DNA of 20,933 nucleotides from Enterococcus_C asini_A (lineage in GTDB: Bacteria; Bacillota; Bacilli; Lactobacillales; Enterococcaceae): NCBI RefSeq assembly GCF_031928785.1, contig NZ_JARQAL010000009.1. One strand, given 5' to 3'. This document shows positions 6,696 to 14,154 of the stretch, one piece after another. The first letter of the stretch is position 1. Every line of letters begins with the position of its first letter. The translations under genes were made by a program, and so were the position numbers. A model generated the notes under the pieces. It saw nothing but the letters and a program-made list of their open reading frames with translations. It searched no databases and had not been told where the DNA came from.

Positions 6696-6995
6696 ATGGC
6701 AGTTACATATGAAAAAACATTTGAAATTGAAATCATTAATGAGTTATCGGCAAGTGTTTATAATCGAGTATTAAACTATGTTTTGAACCATGAATTAAAT
6801 AAAAATGACTCTCAATTATTGGAAGTCAATTTATTAAACCAATTAAAGCTTGCAAAACGTGTAAATCTTTTTGATTATTCTTTAGAAGAATTACAAGCCG
6901 TTCATGAGTATTGGCGGTCAATGAATCGTTACTCAAAACAAGTTTTGAATAAAGAGAAAGTGAGAGGGTTTATAATATGTTACAAAAACAATTAA
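6696..6995 (+). CDS. Epsilon antitoxin with altered C-terminus, zeta toxin missing
   Basis: Residues 1-89 match the epsilon antitoxin (MAVTYEKTFEIEI through NKEKV), which neutralises the zeta kinase that phosphorylates UDP-N-acetylglucosamine. Epsilon is normally 90 residues and followed at once by zeta. Here, right after codon 89, the sequence changes and adds RGFIICYKNN, giving 99 residues. No zeta sequence is present in the window. The last 19 bases overlap the start of the cfr(D)-like gene. The protein may fold, since its core is complete, but it has no visible partner, so post-segregational killing by this module is lost. It marks the left junction of the inserted resistance segment. Confidence 0.93.
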   Translation: MAVTYEKTFEIEIINELSASVYNRVLNYVLNHELNKNDSQLLEVNLLNQLKLAKRVNLFDYSLEELQAVHEYWRSMNRYSKQVLNKEKVRGFIICYKNN

Positions 6996-8050
6996 CTAAA
7001 TATCAACAAATTGAAAAAGTTTTAAAAGAGTGTCAACAACCAAACTACCGAATGAAGCAAATTCTTCATTGTATTTTTAAAGAGAAAAAAACAGATTTCA
7101 ATGAGATGTCTGTATTACCTAAAAATTTACGAGATACTTTAACAACAGAAATAGGAACATCACTTCTAACAGTTGAGCCCCTTATTGAACAGAAGTCGCA
7201 ACAAGTGAGGAAAGTACTCTTTAATCTTTCTGGAGATAATCGCATTGAAACAGTCAACATGACCTATCAAGCTGGCTGGGAATCTTTTTGTATTTCATCT
7301 CAATGTGGCTGCAATCTAGGTTGTCAATTTTGCGCTACTGGAAAAATTGGCTTAAGAAAAAATTTAACGGCTGAGGAAATAACGGATCAAGTTCTCTACT
7401 TTCTTTTAAAAGGACACCAAATTGATAGTATTTCTTTTATGGGTATGGGAGAACCACTTGCTAACCCTCATTTTTTTGAGGCTTTAGATATTTTTATGAA
7501 TCCTGATATGTTTCAACTGAGCCCTAGGCGTTTATCTGTTTCAACGATTGGTGTGATTCCTAAAATAAAACGACTAACAGCTGAATATCCACAAGTTCAT
7601 TTAACTTTTTCTCTTCACTCACCTTTTGATGAAGAGAGAAGTCAGTTAATGCCGATTAATAAAAGTTTTCCCCTTTTAAAAGTGATGGATACTTTAGATG
7701 AACATATAAAAGTAACTTCAAAAAAAGTTTACATTGCTTATATTTTACTACCTGATGTGAACGATTCTTTGACTCATGCAGTTGCTTTAGCAGATTTACT
7801 TCGCTCTCGGTATAAAAAAGGAAAGCTGTATCATGTCAATCTCATCAGGTACAATCCTACTTTTGATGCACCAAGAACGTTCAAGCAAGTAGATGAAAAG
7901 CAAGTTAAACTGTTCTATCAAACCTTAATATCTAAAGGCATAAATGTCACTATTAGAAGTCAGTTTGGAATTGAAATTGATGCTGCCTGTGGCCAATTAT
8001 ATGGAAATTATGAGATTAAAAACAAAAAAACAATCCAAGTAAATGACTAG
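6977..8050 (+). CDS. cfr(D): Cfr-family 23S rRNA A2503 C8-methyltransferase, Cfr(D)-like
   Basis: A 357-residue radical-SAM methyltransferase. The three iron-sulphur ligands are Cys112, Cys116 and Cys119 (CNLGCQFC), and Cys105 and the catalytic Cys338 (DAACGQLYG) occupy the same positions as in Cfr. Conserved ETVNM, ISFMGMGEP and LSVSTIG segments are present. The sequence is closer to Cfr than to housekeeping RlmN but clearly distinct, and its length and sequence fit the Cfr(D) type. Family role: methylation of A2503 at C8 gives resistance to phenicols, lincosamides, oxazolidinones, pleuromutilins and streptogramin A; I cannot tell whether this variant gives a phenotype in its host. The ATG at 6977 follows gagaggg by 8 bases and overlaps epsilon, so it probably relies on the omega-epsilon transcript. 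Confidence 0.93.
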   Translation: MLQKQLTKYQQIEKVLKECQQPNYRMKQILHCIFKEKKTDFNEMSVLPKNLRDTLTTEIGTSLLTVEPLIEQKSQQVRKVLFNLSGDNRIETVNMTYQAGWESFCISSQCGCNLGCQFCATGKIGLRKNLTAEEITDQVLYFLLKGHQIDSISFMGMGEPLANPHFFEALDIFMNPDMFQLSPRRLSVSTIGVIPKIKRLTAEYPQVHLTFSLHSPFDEERSQLMPINKSFPLLKVMDTLDEHIKVTSKKVYIAYILLPDVNDSLTHAVALADLLRSRYKKGKLYHVNLIRYNPTFDAPRTFKQVDEKQVKLFYQTLISKGINVTIRSQFGIEIDAACGQLYGNYEIKNKKTIQVND

Positions 8051-8085
8051 ATTGTTTCTCATTTAATTAAATTAGTTGGATAACT

Positions 8086-8129
8086 AAAAAGTACCGAATA
8101 ATCCATAATTAGATTATTCGGTACTTTTT
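8086..8129. terminator. Bidirectional terminator between cfr(D) and guaA remnant
   Basis: An 18-bp perfect stem, aaaaagtaccgaataatc (8086-8103) with its complement (8112-8129), closes an 8-base loop and has A/T runs at both ends. It serves the two convergent genes. It probably came along with the guaA fragment from the donor chromosome. Confidence 0.9.
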
Positions 8130-8133
8130 TAAA

Positions 8134-8584
8134 TTATTCCCACTCTACTGTTGCAGGTGGTTTACTCGTAATGTCATACACGATACGGTTAACGTGAGCC
8201 ACTTCGTTTACGATACGAACTGAGATTTTTTGTAATAAGTCCCAATCAATACGAGCGAAGTCAGCAGTCATACCGTCAATTGATGTAATCGCACGGATAC
8301 CAACAGTGTAGTCATAAGTACGACCGTCTCCCATAACACCCACTGAGCGGATGCCTGGCAGAACTGTAAAGTATTGCCAGATGTCGCGGTCTAAGCCAGC
8401 CTTAGCAATTTCTTCACGTAAAATCGCGTCACTTTCGCGGACGATTTCTAATTTTTCTTCTGTAATTTCACCAAGAACACGGATACCTAATCCAGGTCCT
8501 GGGAATGGTTGGCGCCATACTAATGATTCAGGCATTCCAAGCTCAATTCCTAAAGCACGTACTTCATCTTTAAATAAAGTGTTT
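8134..8584 (-). pseudogene. guaA: GMP synthase guaA, 3' fragment
   Basis: About 149 codons of the C-terminal part of glutamine-hydrolysing GMP synthase remain. They include WRQPFPGPGLGIRVLGE, VMGDGRTYDY and the terminal TSKPPATVEWE. This is the dimerisation region; the amidotransferase and ATP-pyrophosphatase domains (roughly the first 360 residues) are gone, cut by the IS6 element at 8585. GuaA is a chromosomal housekeeping enzyme, so the fragment is baggage carried with the cfr(D)-like gene from another Firmicute. The reading frame is open right up to the IS border. Confidence 0.95.
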
Positions 8585-9393
8585 GGTTCTGTTGCAAAGT
8601 TTTAAATAAAGAATAAAATCCCTTACGGTATCTATGATTTAAGCTGGGATTCCCAATAATACCTTGATTTCAGTACAGACCGAAAACCCGAAGAGAGTGC
8701 CTTCTTTTCGGCTTTTTTTATAAATTCCTCGAATCGCTTCCATGCCTTTAATCGTGGTTGAGGCTGTTCGCAAACTTTGGTAAAATTTGTTTCTTCGCTT
8801 AATTGGACGATGGTCTTGTTCAATCAGATTATTCAGATACTTGATTGTTCGATGTTCTGTTGTTATATACAGTCCATTTTTCTGAAGCTTTCTGAAGGCA
8901 CTCTTAATAGAGGGTGCTTTATCCGTTACTAGAACCTTTGGTTCTCCAAACTGGTTCTTCAGTCGTTTTAGAAAAGCATACGCAGCCTGTGTGTCGCGCT
9001 TTTTCCGTAACCAGATATCTAAGGTTAAGCCATCTACATCGATAGCGCGATATAAATAATGCCACTTTCCTTTAATTTTGATATAAGTCTCGTCCATTTT
9101 CCATGAATAAAAGGACTGTTTGTTTTTCTTTTTCCAAATTTGATAAAGAATCTTTCCGTATTCTTGCACCCAACGGTAAATTGTGGTGTGACAAACGTGA
9201 ATTCCTCGGTCATACAGAATTTCCTGCACTTCACGATAACTCAGGTTGTACCGAAGATAGTAGCCGACGGCTACGATAATCACGTCTTTTTGAAATTGTT
9301 TTCCTTTGAACTGAGTCATCTTCATTCCTCCAAGCTATCTTTTTCAATTATTTTACCTCAAAATGAGCTTATCGGAAACTTTGCAACAGAACC
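8585..9393 (-). mobile_element. Complete IS6-family element (IS1216/ISS1-like), 809 bp
   Basis: Both ends carry the same 18-bp terminal inverted repeat, beginning GGTTCTGTTGCAAAGTTT, and the element is 809 bp, the usual size for IS1216. The flanks are aagtgttt on the left and ttttgaaa on the right, so there is no 8-bp target duplication. That pattern is expected when the element took part in a cointegrate or deletion instead of a simple insertion. It truncates guaA on one side and traM on the other. It has the same orientation as the element at 1-297. Confidence 0.95.
8639..9319 (-). CDS. IS6-family transposase, intact
   Basis: A 226-residue DDE transposase. The N-terminal HTH (SYREVQEILYDRGIHVCHTT) precedes the catalytic domain with WKMDETYIK (first Asp), VTDKAPS (second Asp) and EQDHRPIKRR (Glu). 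It ends in EIKVLLGIPA, typical of the IS1216/ISS1 branch. The ATG at 9319 was preferred to that at 9325 because GGAGG then lies 7 bases upstream and the length equals the family norm. No frameshift is seen, so the enzyme should be active and able to move neighbouring DNA. Confidence 0.95.
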   Translation of the reverse strand: MTQFKGKQFQKDVIIVAVGYYLRYNLSYREVQEILYDRGIHVCHTTIYRWVQEYGKILYQIWKKKNKQSFYSWKMDETYIKIKGKWHYLYRAIDVDGLTLDIWLRKKRDTQAAYAFLKRLKNQFGEPKVLVTDKAPSIKSAFRKLQKNGLYITTEHRTIKYLNNLIEQDHRPIKRRNKFYQSLRTASTTIKGMEAIRGIYKKSRKEGTLFGFSVCTEIKVLLGIPA

Positions 9394-9394
9394 T

Positions 9395-10351
9395 TTTGAA
9401 ATACGAATTATTCTTCCCGAAGAAGAAAATCAATTTTTGAATCGAAAATTAAGTAAGAGCGAATTATCCGAAGTCACACACTATTTACAACAAAAGACAA
9501 GCCGAGGAATTCCAGTTAAATTTCGTGTAGGTATTTTTAGAGTAGAAGATCAAACAAAAATTATGTCTGTTACGCTGAATACAAAAAATACCAAAGAAAC
9601 GGACGTAATTAACTTGTTATTAAATCGAGTAACAGATCAACACGTTTTAGTTTACTTGAATGAACCAACAGAACCAACGCTTAATACGCAAGAATTAAAT
9701 CGTCAGGAGTTAAAAACGAGTAATGAACGCCAAGAAATACAGCAGACAGAAATTCCAACTGAAACAGTAAATGAACCTAGTGTTATTAAGGAAATATCGA
9801 AAAAGAACCAAGCAAAACAAACGAATAGTAGAAAAGAATCATTATCAGAATCCATAACTAAGAAAAATATTCCCAAAATTCATTTGTTCATATCTATTTT
9901 GACTCTTTTTATTGTATTATTGATAGGAATAAGTGTTATTCAACAAGTACAACTTCAATCAGTCAAAAAAGAGAGCGAATTATTGAAAGAACAAATTGAA
10001 CGTGTCAAAGAAACGGATATTTCTCAATCGAAAATAGATACTTTTGGAAGATACTTTTTGACTTACTATTTTTCACAGGAAAAAAATCAAGAAAATTATC
10101 AGTCAAGTTTAAGAACATATGTATCCGAAAAGGTAGATATATCCGATTGGAAAGCGTTAGGGAAAACGCTTAAGAGTGTCAATTACTATGGTAGTGAACA
10201 AACAAAAAAAGGGTATAGCGTTGAATACCTTCTAAATGTTTCAGTAGACAATCGTAGTAAAATGCAAAAAATCACTTTTGAGGTTGAACCAACTAAAAAC
10301 GGCTTTCTTGTGACAACTCAACCAAAACTTACAGACTTCTCTTTTAACTGA
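9395..10351 (+). pseudogene. traM: TraM, VirB8-like transfer protein, start lost
   Basis: 318 residues run from the IS border to TGA at 10349-10351. The order is a soluble N-terminal part, a charged linker, a membrane segment at about residues 163-183 (LFISILTLFIVLLIGIS), a short coiled region and a C-terminal VirB8/NTF2-like domain. This fits TraM of the pIP501 type IV secretion system, which is about 322 residues, so only a few N-terminal residues and the start codon are missing. The frame stays open through the IS, but upstream codons there belong to antisense DNA. A TTG at 9437 or ATG at 9563 could give a shortened protein. The other transfer genes are not in the window. Confidence 0.8.
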
Positions 10352-10379
10352 AATACGCTAAAAAGAGAGTGCTTAAACA

Positions 10380-10748
10380 ATGGGAAAAATTAATTTAAAT
10401 CAAATTTACACAGCAAAAGAAATGAGTGAAAGGATAGGTAAGAATAGAAATTACCTATCCCAAGCTTACCGTAATAACAAACATGAAATACTTAAAAATT
10501 TTAATTATCGAAAAATTGGTGGAACAATTATTTTCTCTGATAATCCCAATAATGATTTATCGCAATTGATTACAGCAAAAGAAGCAAGCCAGTTGTTAGG
10601 AAAGAATGATGAATACTTTGCCCACATTTATAAACGGTTTCCTCATAGACTAGAGGGAATCGATCACATTTATACAGGTAAAACATTATTCTTAACGAAA
10701 GAATCGCTAGAAGTTTTTAAAAAAAAGATGAATAAAAATGTCAGATAA
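10380..10748 (+). CDS. traN: TraN, small DNA-binding transfer protein
   Basis: A 122-residue cytosolic protein with two similar halves. Each half has a winged-helix-like [23 protein letters not shown] near residues 10-29 and [20 protein letters not shown] near residues 62-81. This internal repeat and the length fit TraN of pIP501, which binds DNA near the transfer origin and is thought to dampen transfer gene expression. It lies 28 bases after traM and 59 bases before traO, the same order as in pIP501. With the rest of the operon missing from view, it may act on targets elsewhere on the plasmid or be a relic. Confidence 0.85.
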
Positions 10749-10807
10749 AGCATATTTGTGATATGCTATTTATGTACACAAATATTAGTTTTTAAGGAGA
10801 GAAGAAA

Positions 10808-11584
10808 ATGAAAAAACTTGCATTTTTAACACTTTTTAGTACAGCGCTATTGGTATCAGCTCCACTTGTTAGTTTTGCGGACGAAGCAACAGGTAGTTCA
10901 GGTGTCAGTGTTCTAGCTGATGATGTAGTTGATCCAGTAGAACCAACCGATCCAACTACTCCGGTTGATCCAGTTGATCCAGTTGATCCAGTTGATCCAG
11001 TCGATCCAACAGAGCCAACGGAACCAACGGAGCCAACGGAACCAACGGAACCAACGGAACCAACGGAACCAACGGAGCCAACGGAACCAACGGAACCAAC
11101 AGAGCCAACGGAACCAACGGAGCCAACAGAGCCAACGGAACCAACAGAACCAACGGAACCAACGGAGCCAACGGAACCAACGGAACCAACAGAGCCAACG
11201 GAACCAACGGAGCCAACAGAGCCAACGGAGCCAACAGAGCCAACGGAACCAAGCAAGCCGACAGAACCAAGTAAACCAACAGTACCAAACAAACCAGTAG
11301 ACACAAACCCAATTGAAAGCCCAGTTAATACAGATACAGGCGTTGTGATTGTTGCAGTTGAAGATAGTAAACCGATTATTCAATTAGCAGACGGAACAAC
11401 AAAAAAAGTTGAAGCTAAAGAAATTGGAGCAGACGTTCAAAAAGACGGAACAGTAACGGTTAAAGGTTCAGACGGAAAAATGAAAGTTTTACCAAAAACA
11501 GGAGAAACAGAAAATATTGCATTGTCTGTCCTAGGGTCATTAATGGTATTAGGATCAGCATTCATTTTTAAAAAGAGAATCTAA
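10808..11584 (+). CDS. traO: TraO, proline-rich LPXTG surface protein
   Basis: A 258-residue cell-wall-anchored protein. A signal peptide covers about residues 1-25 (MKKLAFLTLFSTALLVSAPL, then VSFADE). The middle is a long Pro-Asp/Pro-Glu spacer: a few Val-Asp-Pro units followed by 27 Thr-Glu-Pro units. A folded segment of about 50 residues follows, then the sortase signal LPKTGE at 228-233, a hydrophobic stretch and the tail FKKRI. It fits TraO, the last gene of the pIP501 transfer operon, a putative adhesin for contact with recipients. The ribosome binding site is aaggagag. A terminator follows the gene. Confidence 0.88.
   Translation: MKKLAFLTLFSTALLVSAPLVSFADEATGSSGVSVLADDVVDPVEPTDPTTPVDPVDPVDPVDPVDPTEPTEPTEPTEPTEPTEPTEPTEPTEPTEPTEPTEPTEPTEPTEPTEPTEPTEPTEPTEPTEPTEPTEPTEPTEPTEPTEPSKPTEPSKPTVPNKPVDTNPIESPVNTDTGVVIVAVEDSKPIIQLADGTTKKVEAKEIGADVQKDGTVTVKGSDGKMKVLPKTGETENIALSVLGSLMVLGSAFIFKKRI
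11009..11251 (+). repeat. 27 tandem 9-bp units encoding Thr-Glu-Pro in traO
   Basis: The 9-bp unit (acggaacca or acagagcca, differing at third codon positions) is repeated 27 times without a break, flanked by Val-Asp-Pro units. Slippage or recombination could change the copy number and so the length of the surface stalk. The repeat also creates long but meaningless open frames on the other strand and in other frames. Confidence 0.95.
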
Positions 11585-11596
11585 TTAAGTATTTAT

Positions 11597-11635
11597 AAAA
11601 GCATGGTCGCAAGTTTCACTAGCAGCCATGCTTTT
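11597..11635 (+). terminator. Terminator after traO
   Basis: A 10-bp stem, aaaagcatgg (11597-11606) with ccatgctttt (11626-11635), and a U-rich end lie 12 bases after the traO stop. It marks the end of the transfer operon. Confidence 0.88.
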
Positions 11636-11776
11636 ATTGAATCATTGTAGGACATTTTAAAGATAATTGCCCACTTTAAAATTAAACATGTGCTTAGAAT
11701 CGTTCTAGGCAACACCAATAACAACAGATAGAATCAGCAACTTGGCTTCATTTTAAAATCATGCTATAATAAATGT

Positions 11777-11850
11777 GCGAAACGATAAGATTTGTTGTTA
11801 CACAACAACACAAAAGCCCAACCTACTGGAATAGGCTGGGCTTTTTTTTG
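11777..11850 (+). ncRNA. Possible small RNA with its own promoter and terminator
   Basis: A near-consensus promoter, TTGGCT (11742-11747), 17-base spacer and TATAAT (11765-11770), is followed by about 75 bases that end in a strong terminator. That stem is aaaagcccaaccta (11812-11825) with taggctgggctttt (11832-11845), and a run of T follows. In between is a small hairpin, gttgtt-acac-aacaac, at 11794-11809, and no open frame of note. The compact promoter-hairpin-terminator design suggests a regulatory or antitoxin RNA, for example a relic of a par/Fst-type locus, but no Fst-like toxin frame was seen on the opposite strand. It could also be the leader of a deleted gene. Confidence 0.45.
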
Positions 11851-11909
11851 TACCAGGCGCGAATCTGGCGTGTGGGTCAGCAAGCAACTTGCTTTCAATC
11901 GTTGTCTTT

Positions 11910-12112
11910 GAACGACTGAACCAGGAAGTCCGCAGAAGAGAAAAGATTATTCGTATCTTTCCCAACCAAGCGTCCGCCAATCGATTAATTGGAGCTGTCC
12001 TTATGGACCTTCATGATGAATGGCTCAGTTCTACAAGAAAATATATTAAGTTTAATCAATGAGTGACCGGTAAAACATTGTATAGTATTTTACACAGGAT
12101 TATGGACTTGAC
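11910..12112 (+). mobile_element. 3' remnant of an IS256-family (mutator-type) element
   Basis: An open frame of 50 residues from 11910 to TGA at 12060-12062 reads ERLNQEVRRREKIIRIFPNQ and ends WLSSTRKYIKFNQ. This is the characteristic C-terminus of IS256-family transposases (about 390-400 residues). Beyond the stop, ttttacacaggattatgga at about 12088-12106 resembles the right terminal repeat of this family. Everything upstream of ERLNQ is missing and the break lies near 11905. The element is therefore dead and records an earlier insertion and deletion at this boundary. Confidence 0.88.
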
Positions 12113-12120
12113 TAAGAAAA

Positions 12121-12204
12121 TCAAAAGATAAATTATTCAAGAAGAAAGAAAAAAGAATAAAAAGATTAATAGAACGAGGAGTAATTTTAGAAAGTTATAG
12201 ATAG
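12121..12204 (+). pseudogene. C-terminal remnant of a basic protein
   Basis: Directly beyond the IS256-family remnant, 27 codons read SKDKLFKKKEKRIKRLIERG and then VILESYR before TAG at 12202-12204. The pattern RIKRLIERGVILES resembles the tail of small basic proteins (DUF3847-like) encoded next to mobilisation genes on Gram-positive elements. No start is present, so it was cut by the element. The family assignment is tentative. Confidence 0.4.
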
Positions 12205-12458
12205 TTATATTAAATAGGATAAAACAATACCGAACATGATATAGTAAATATAGAAAATCAGGAGGTCTTGCAACAACAACAAATTATGACGAAGACTTAA
12301 AAAAAGGAAATAGAAAGATAAGTACATAGCGGTGTGGTCCTAGGACTGTACCGTCTATTTATCTGTAGTTGTTTGCGATAAAGGAAATAAATTATTATAA
12401 AAGAGAAGATGTGTGATATAATGTTTATGGTAGGATGCTTTATATTTAAGGAGGGAAC
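12205..12458 (+). promoter_or_regulatory. Promoter region of the defence operon
   Basis: No complete gene was found here. A short imperfect palindrome, GGTGTGGTCCTAGGACTGTACC, with a perfect core GTCCTAGGAC at 12337-12346, lies about 70 bases upstream of the promoter and could be an operator. The promoter itself has an extended -10, TG-a-TATAAT, with TATAAT at 12417-12422 and a poor -35. The first gene follows after aaggaggga at 12449-12457. Binding of the small HTH controller to this region is expected by analogy with other restriction-modification systems but is not shown. Confidence 0.55.
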
Positions 12459-12665
12459 ATGTCTAGAATCAGTTATAAAAAATTGTTTAAGAAAATGATA
12501 GATTTAGATATGAGTAACAACGAATTGATGGAAAAAGCTTCGGTTAGCAGGAGTACCTTTTATAAAATGAAAAATGGAGAAAATATTACAACGGATATTA
12601 TTGTAAGAGTTTGTGATAGTTTAAACTGTGATATCAGTGAAATTATGGAGCTGGTAAATGATTAA
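12459..12665 (+). CDS. Small XRE-type HTH protein, putative controller (C protein)
   Basis: A 68-residue Cro/C1-type helix-turn-helix protein. The HTH lies about residues 18-42 (MSNNELMEKASVSRSTFYKM), followed by KNGENITTDIIVRVCDSLNC, the usual end of the five-helix fold. It has no other domain. It is the first gene of the defence operon and overlaps the methyltransferase start by 8 bases (ATGATTAA). Small HTH proteins placed before type II restriction-modification genes act as controllers that delay endonuclease expression until the host DNA is methylated; that role is inferred from position and size. The start follows a strong ribosome binding site, aaggagg. Confidence 0.85.
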   Translation: MSRISYKKLFKKMIDLDMSNNELMEKASVSRSTFYKMKNGENITTDIIVRVCDSLNCDISEIMELVND

Positions 12666-14154
12666 TCTAGTTGATTATATAATAGATCTTACAAATAAAT
12701 ACATGAATCAAATGTCGAAAGACATTAGAAAGAAAAAAGGTCAATTTTTTACGGGTAAAGAGACAGCTTTATTCATGGCTTCATTGTTTGATTTCCATCC
12801 AACAAAAGAAGAAGTCTCAATTCTTGATCCAGGAGCGGGCTCAGGTATTCTAACTGCTGCCTTTATTCAGACACTCATTTCTAAGACAAATGTACAAAGA
12901 ATAAATATTACTTGTTATGAAACAGACCAAGATGTGATAGGACTTCTTCATAATAATTTAAAATGGATGAAAGACAACTCTAAAGTCAAGATTAGTTACA
13001 AAGTGATAGAAGACAACTATATAGTAAGTCAATCATTTGAATATAATGGCTTGATTGGAGCTAATCTAGATCCGATAAAATATGATTATGTTATTAGTAA
13101 TCCACCTTATAAAAAGATTGGTAAATCTTCAGGTGAAGCGTCTTCTATGCCAGATATTTGTTATGGTTCACCTAACTTATATTTTCTATTCATGCAAATG
13201 GGTGTATTTAACTTAAAAGCAGAGGGAGAACTTGTTTTTATTGTTCCTAGATCGTGGACTTCTGGAGCATATTTCAAAAGATTTCGAGAGAAATTTTTGA
13301 GCGAAGTTGTGTTAGAACATATTCATTTGTTTGTTAGTCGAGATAAGGTGTTCGAGCAAGAAACTGTTTTACAGGAGACTATTATTATTAAGGCAAGAAA
13401 AGTATCAAATGAACCAGAAAGTGTAAAGATTACAACTACTAATGGAAATTCTGATTTTTCTGATATAACGATTTTTGAAGCATCTTATAATATGGTTGTT
13501 TCAGGTGATCATAAATATGTTTTTCTATTAACTTGTCAAGATGAAGTGAATATTATTAAAAAAGTAAGTATGTGGAAAAATACCTTACCTGAAATGGGTT
13601 TAAAGATGAGAACAGGTCTTACTGTTGATTTTCGAAATAAGGAAGTATTGCGAAACTCTGATGAAAAGGATGCTGTTCCCCTTTTTTATTCTCAACATAT
13701 ACAGGATGGAAAAGTAGTTTTTCCAGTGGGAAAAGAAAATGAATATATAATGACTAATCAAAAGGGGCTTTTACAAAACAATGAGAATTATCTATTTGTA
13801 AAAAGATTTACATCCAAGGAAGAAAAGCGTAGATTACAATGTGGTGTTTATCTAGCAAATAAGTTTCCAGAATATCCAGCTATTAGTACACAAAACAAGT
13901 TAAACTTTATAACAGGGATAAAAGAATTATCAGACTGTATAGTATGTGGTTTGTATGTCGTTTTTAACTCAACAATTTATGATAATTATTATAGGCTTCT
14001 TAATGGATCTACACAGGTAAATTCTACAGAAATTAATTCGATGCCTGTACCGCCTCTAGATTATATTGAAAGAATGGGGAGGCAACTAATTAGTATTAAT
14101 GATATGTCAGTAGAAACTAGTGATAATATTTTAGGGAGATTTATGAATGAGTAA
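12658..14154 (+). CDS. N6-adenine DNA methyltransferase, BsuBI/PstI type
   Basis: A 498-residue SAM-dependent DNA methyltransferase. Motif I is DPGAGSG at residues 57-63 and motif IV is NPPY at 148-151, in the order typical of gamma-class N6-adenine enzymes. The N-terminal segment KKGQFFTGKETALFMASLF is typical of the Eco57I/TaqI-like group. The C-terminal half would hold target recognition. Length and the partner endonuclease point to the M.BsuBI/M.PstI family, whose members methylate adenine in CTGCAG; the recognition sequence here is inference only. It overlaps both neighbours by 8 bases, so the three proteins are made in coupled fashion. Confidence 0.9.
   Translation: MINLVDYIIDLTNKYMNQMSKDIRKKKGQFFTGKETALFMASLFDFHPTKEEVSILDPGAGSGILTAAFIQTLISKTNVQRINITCYETDQDVIGLLHNNLKWMKDNSKVKISYKVIEDNYIVSQSFEYNGLIGANLDPIKYDYVISNPPYKKIGKSSGEASSMPDICYGSPNLYFLFMQMGVFNLKAEGELVFIVPRSWTSGAYFKRFREKFLSEVVLEHIHLFVSRDKVFEQETVLQETIIIKARKVSNEPESVKITTTNGNSDFSDITIFEASYNMVVSGDHKYVFLLTCQDEVNIIKKVSMWKNTLPEMGLKMRTGLTVDFRNKEVLRNSDEKDAVPLFYSQHIQDGKVVFPVGKENEYIMTNQKGLLQNNENYLFVKRFTSKEEKRRLQCGVYLANKFPEYPAISTQNKLNFITGIKELSDCIVCGLYVVFNSTIYDNYYRLLNGSTQVNSTEINSMPVPPLDYIERMGRQLISINDMSVETSDNILGRFMNE

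Noticed and set aside
6945..6976. Possible own promoter of cfr(D): TTGAAT and TATAAT
   Set aside because: The spacer is 20 bases and the TATAAT touches the ATG at 6977, so transcription would start inside the coding sequence.
8351..8605. 84-codon plus-strand frame over the guaA fragment
   Set aside because: Antisense to a clearly recognisable GuaA sequence and runs across the IS border.
9140..9394. Extension of the TraM frame 84 codons into the IS6 element to make a 403-residue protein
   Set aside because: The extension is antisense to the transposase and has no supported start; it is an accidental open frame.
10792..11383. Long open frames on both strands and other frames over the traO repeat (170, 156, 118 and 111 codons)
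   Set aside because: They arise because a 9-bp repeat without stops reads open in several frames; they give low-complexity peptides and lack ribosome binding sites.
11852..12000. Fst-like toxin gene opposite the small RNA
   Set aside because: The minus-strand frame here (60 codons) is not a short hydrophobic peptide and overlaps the IS256-family remnant.
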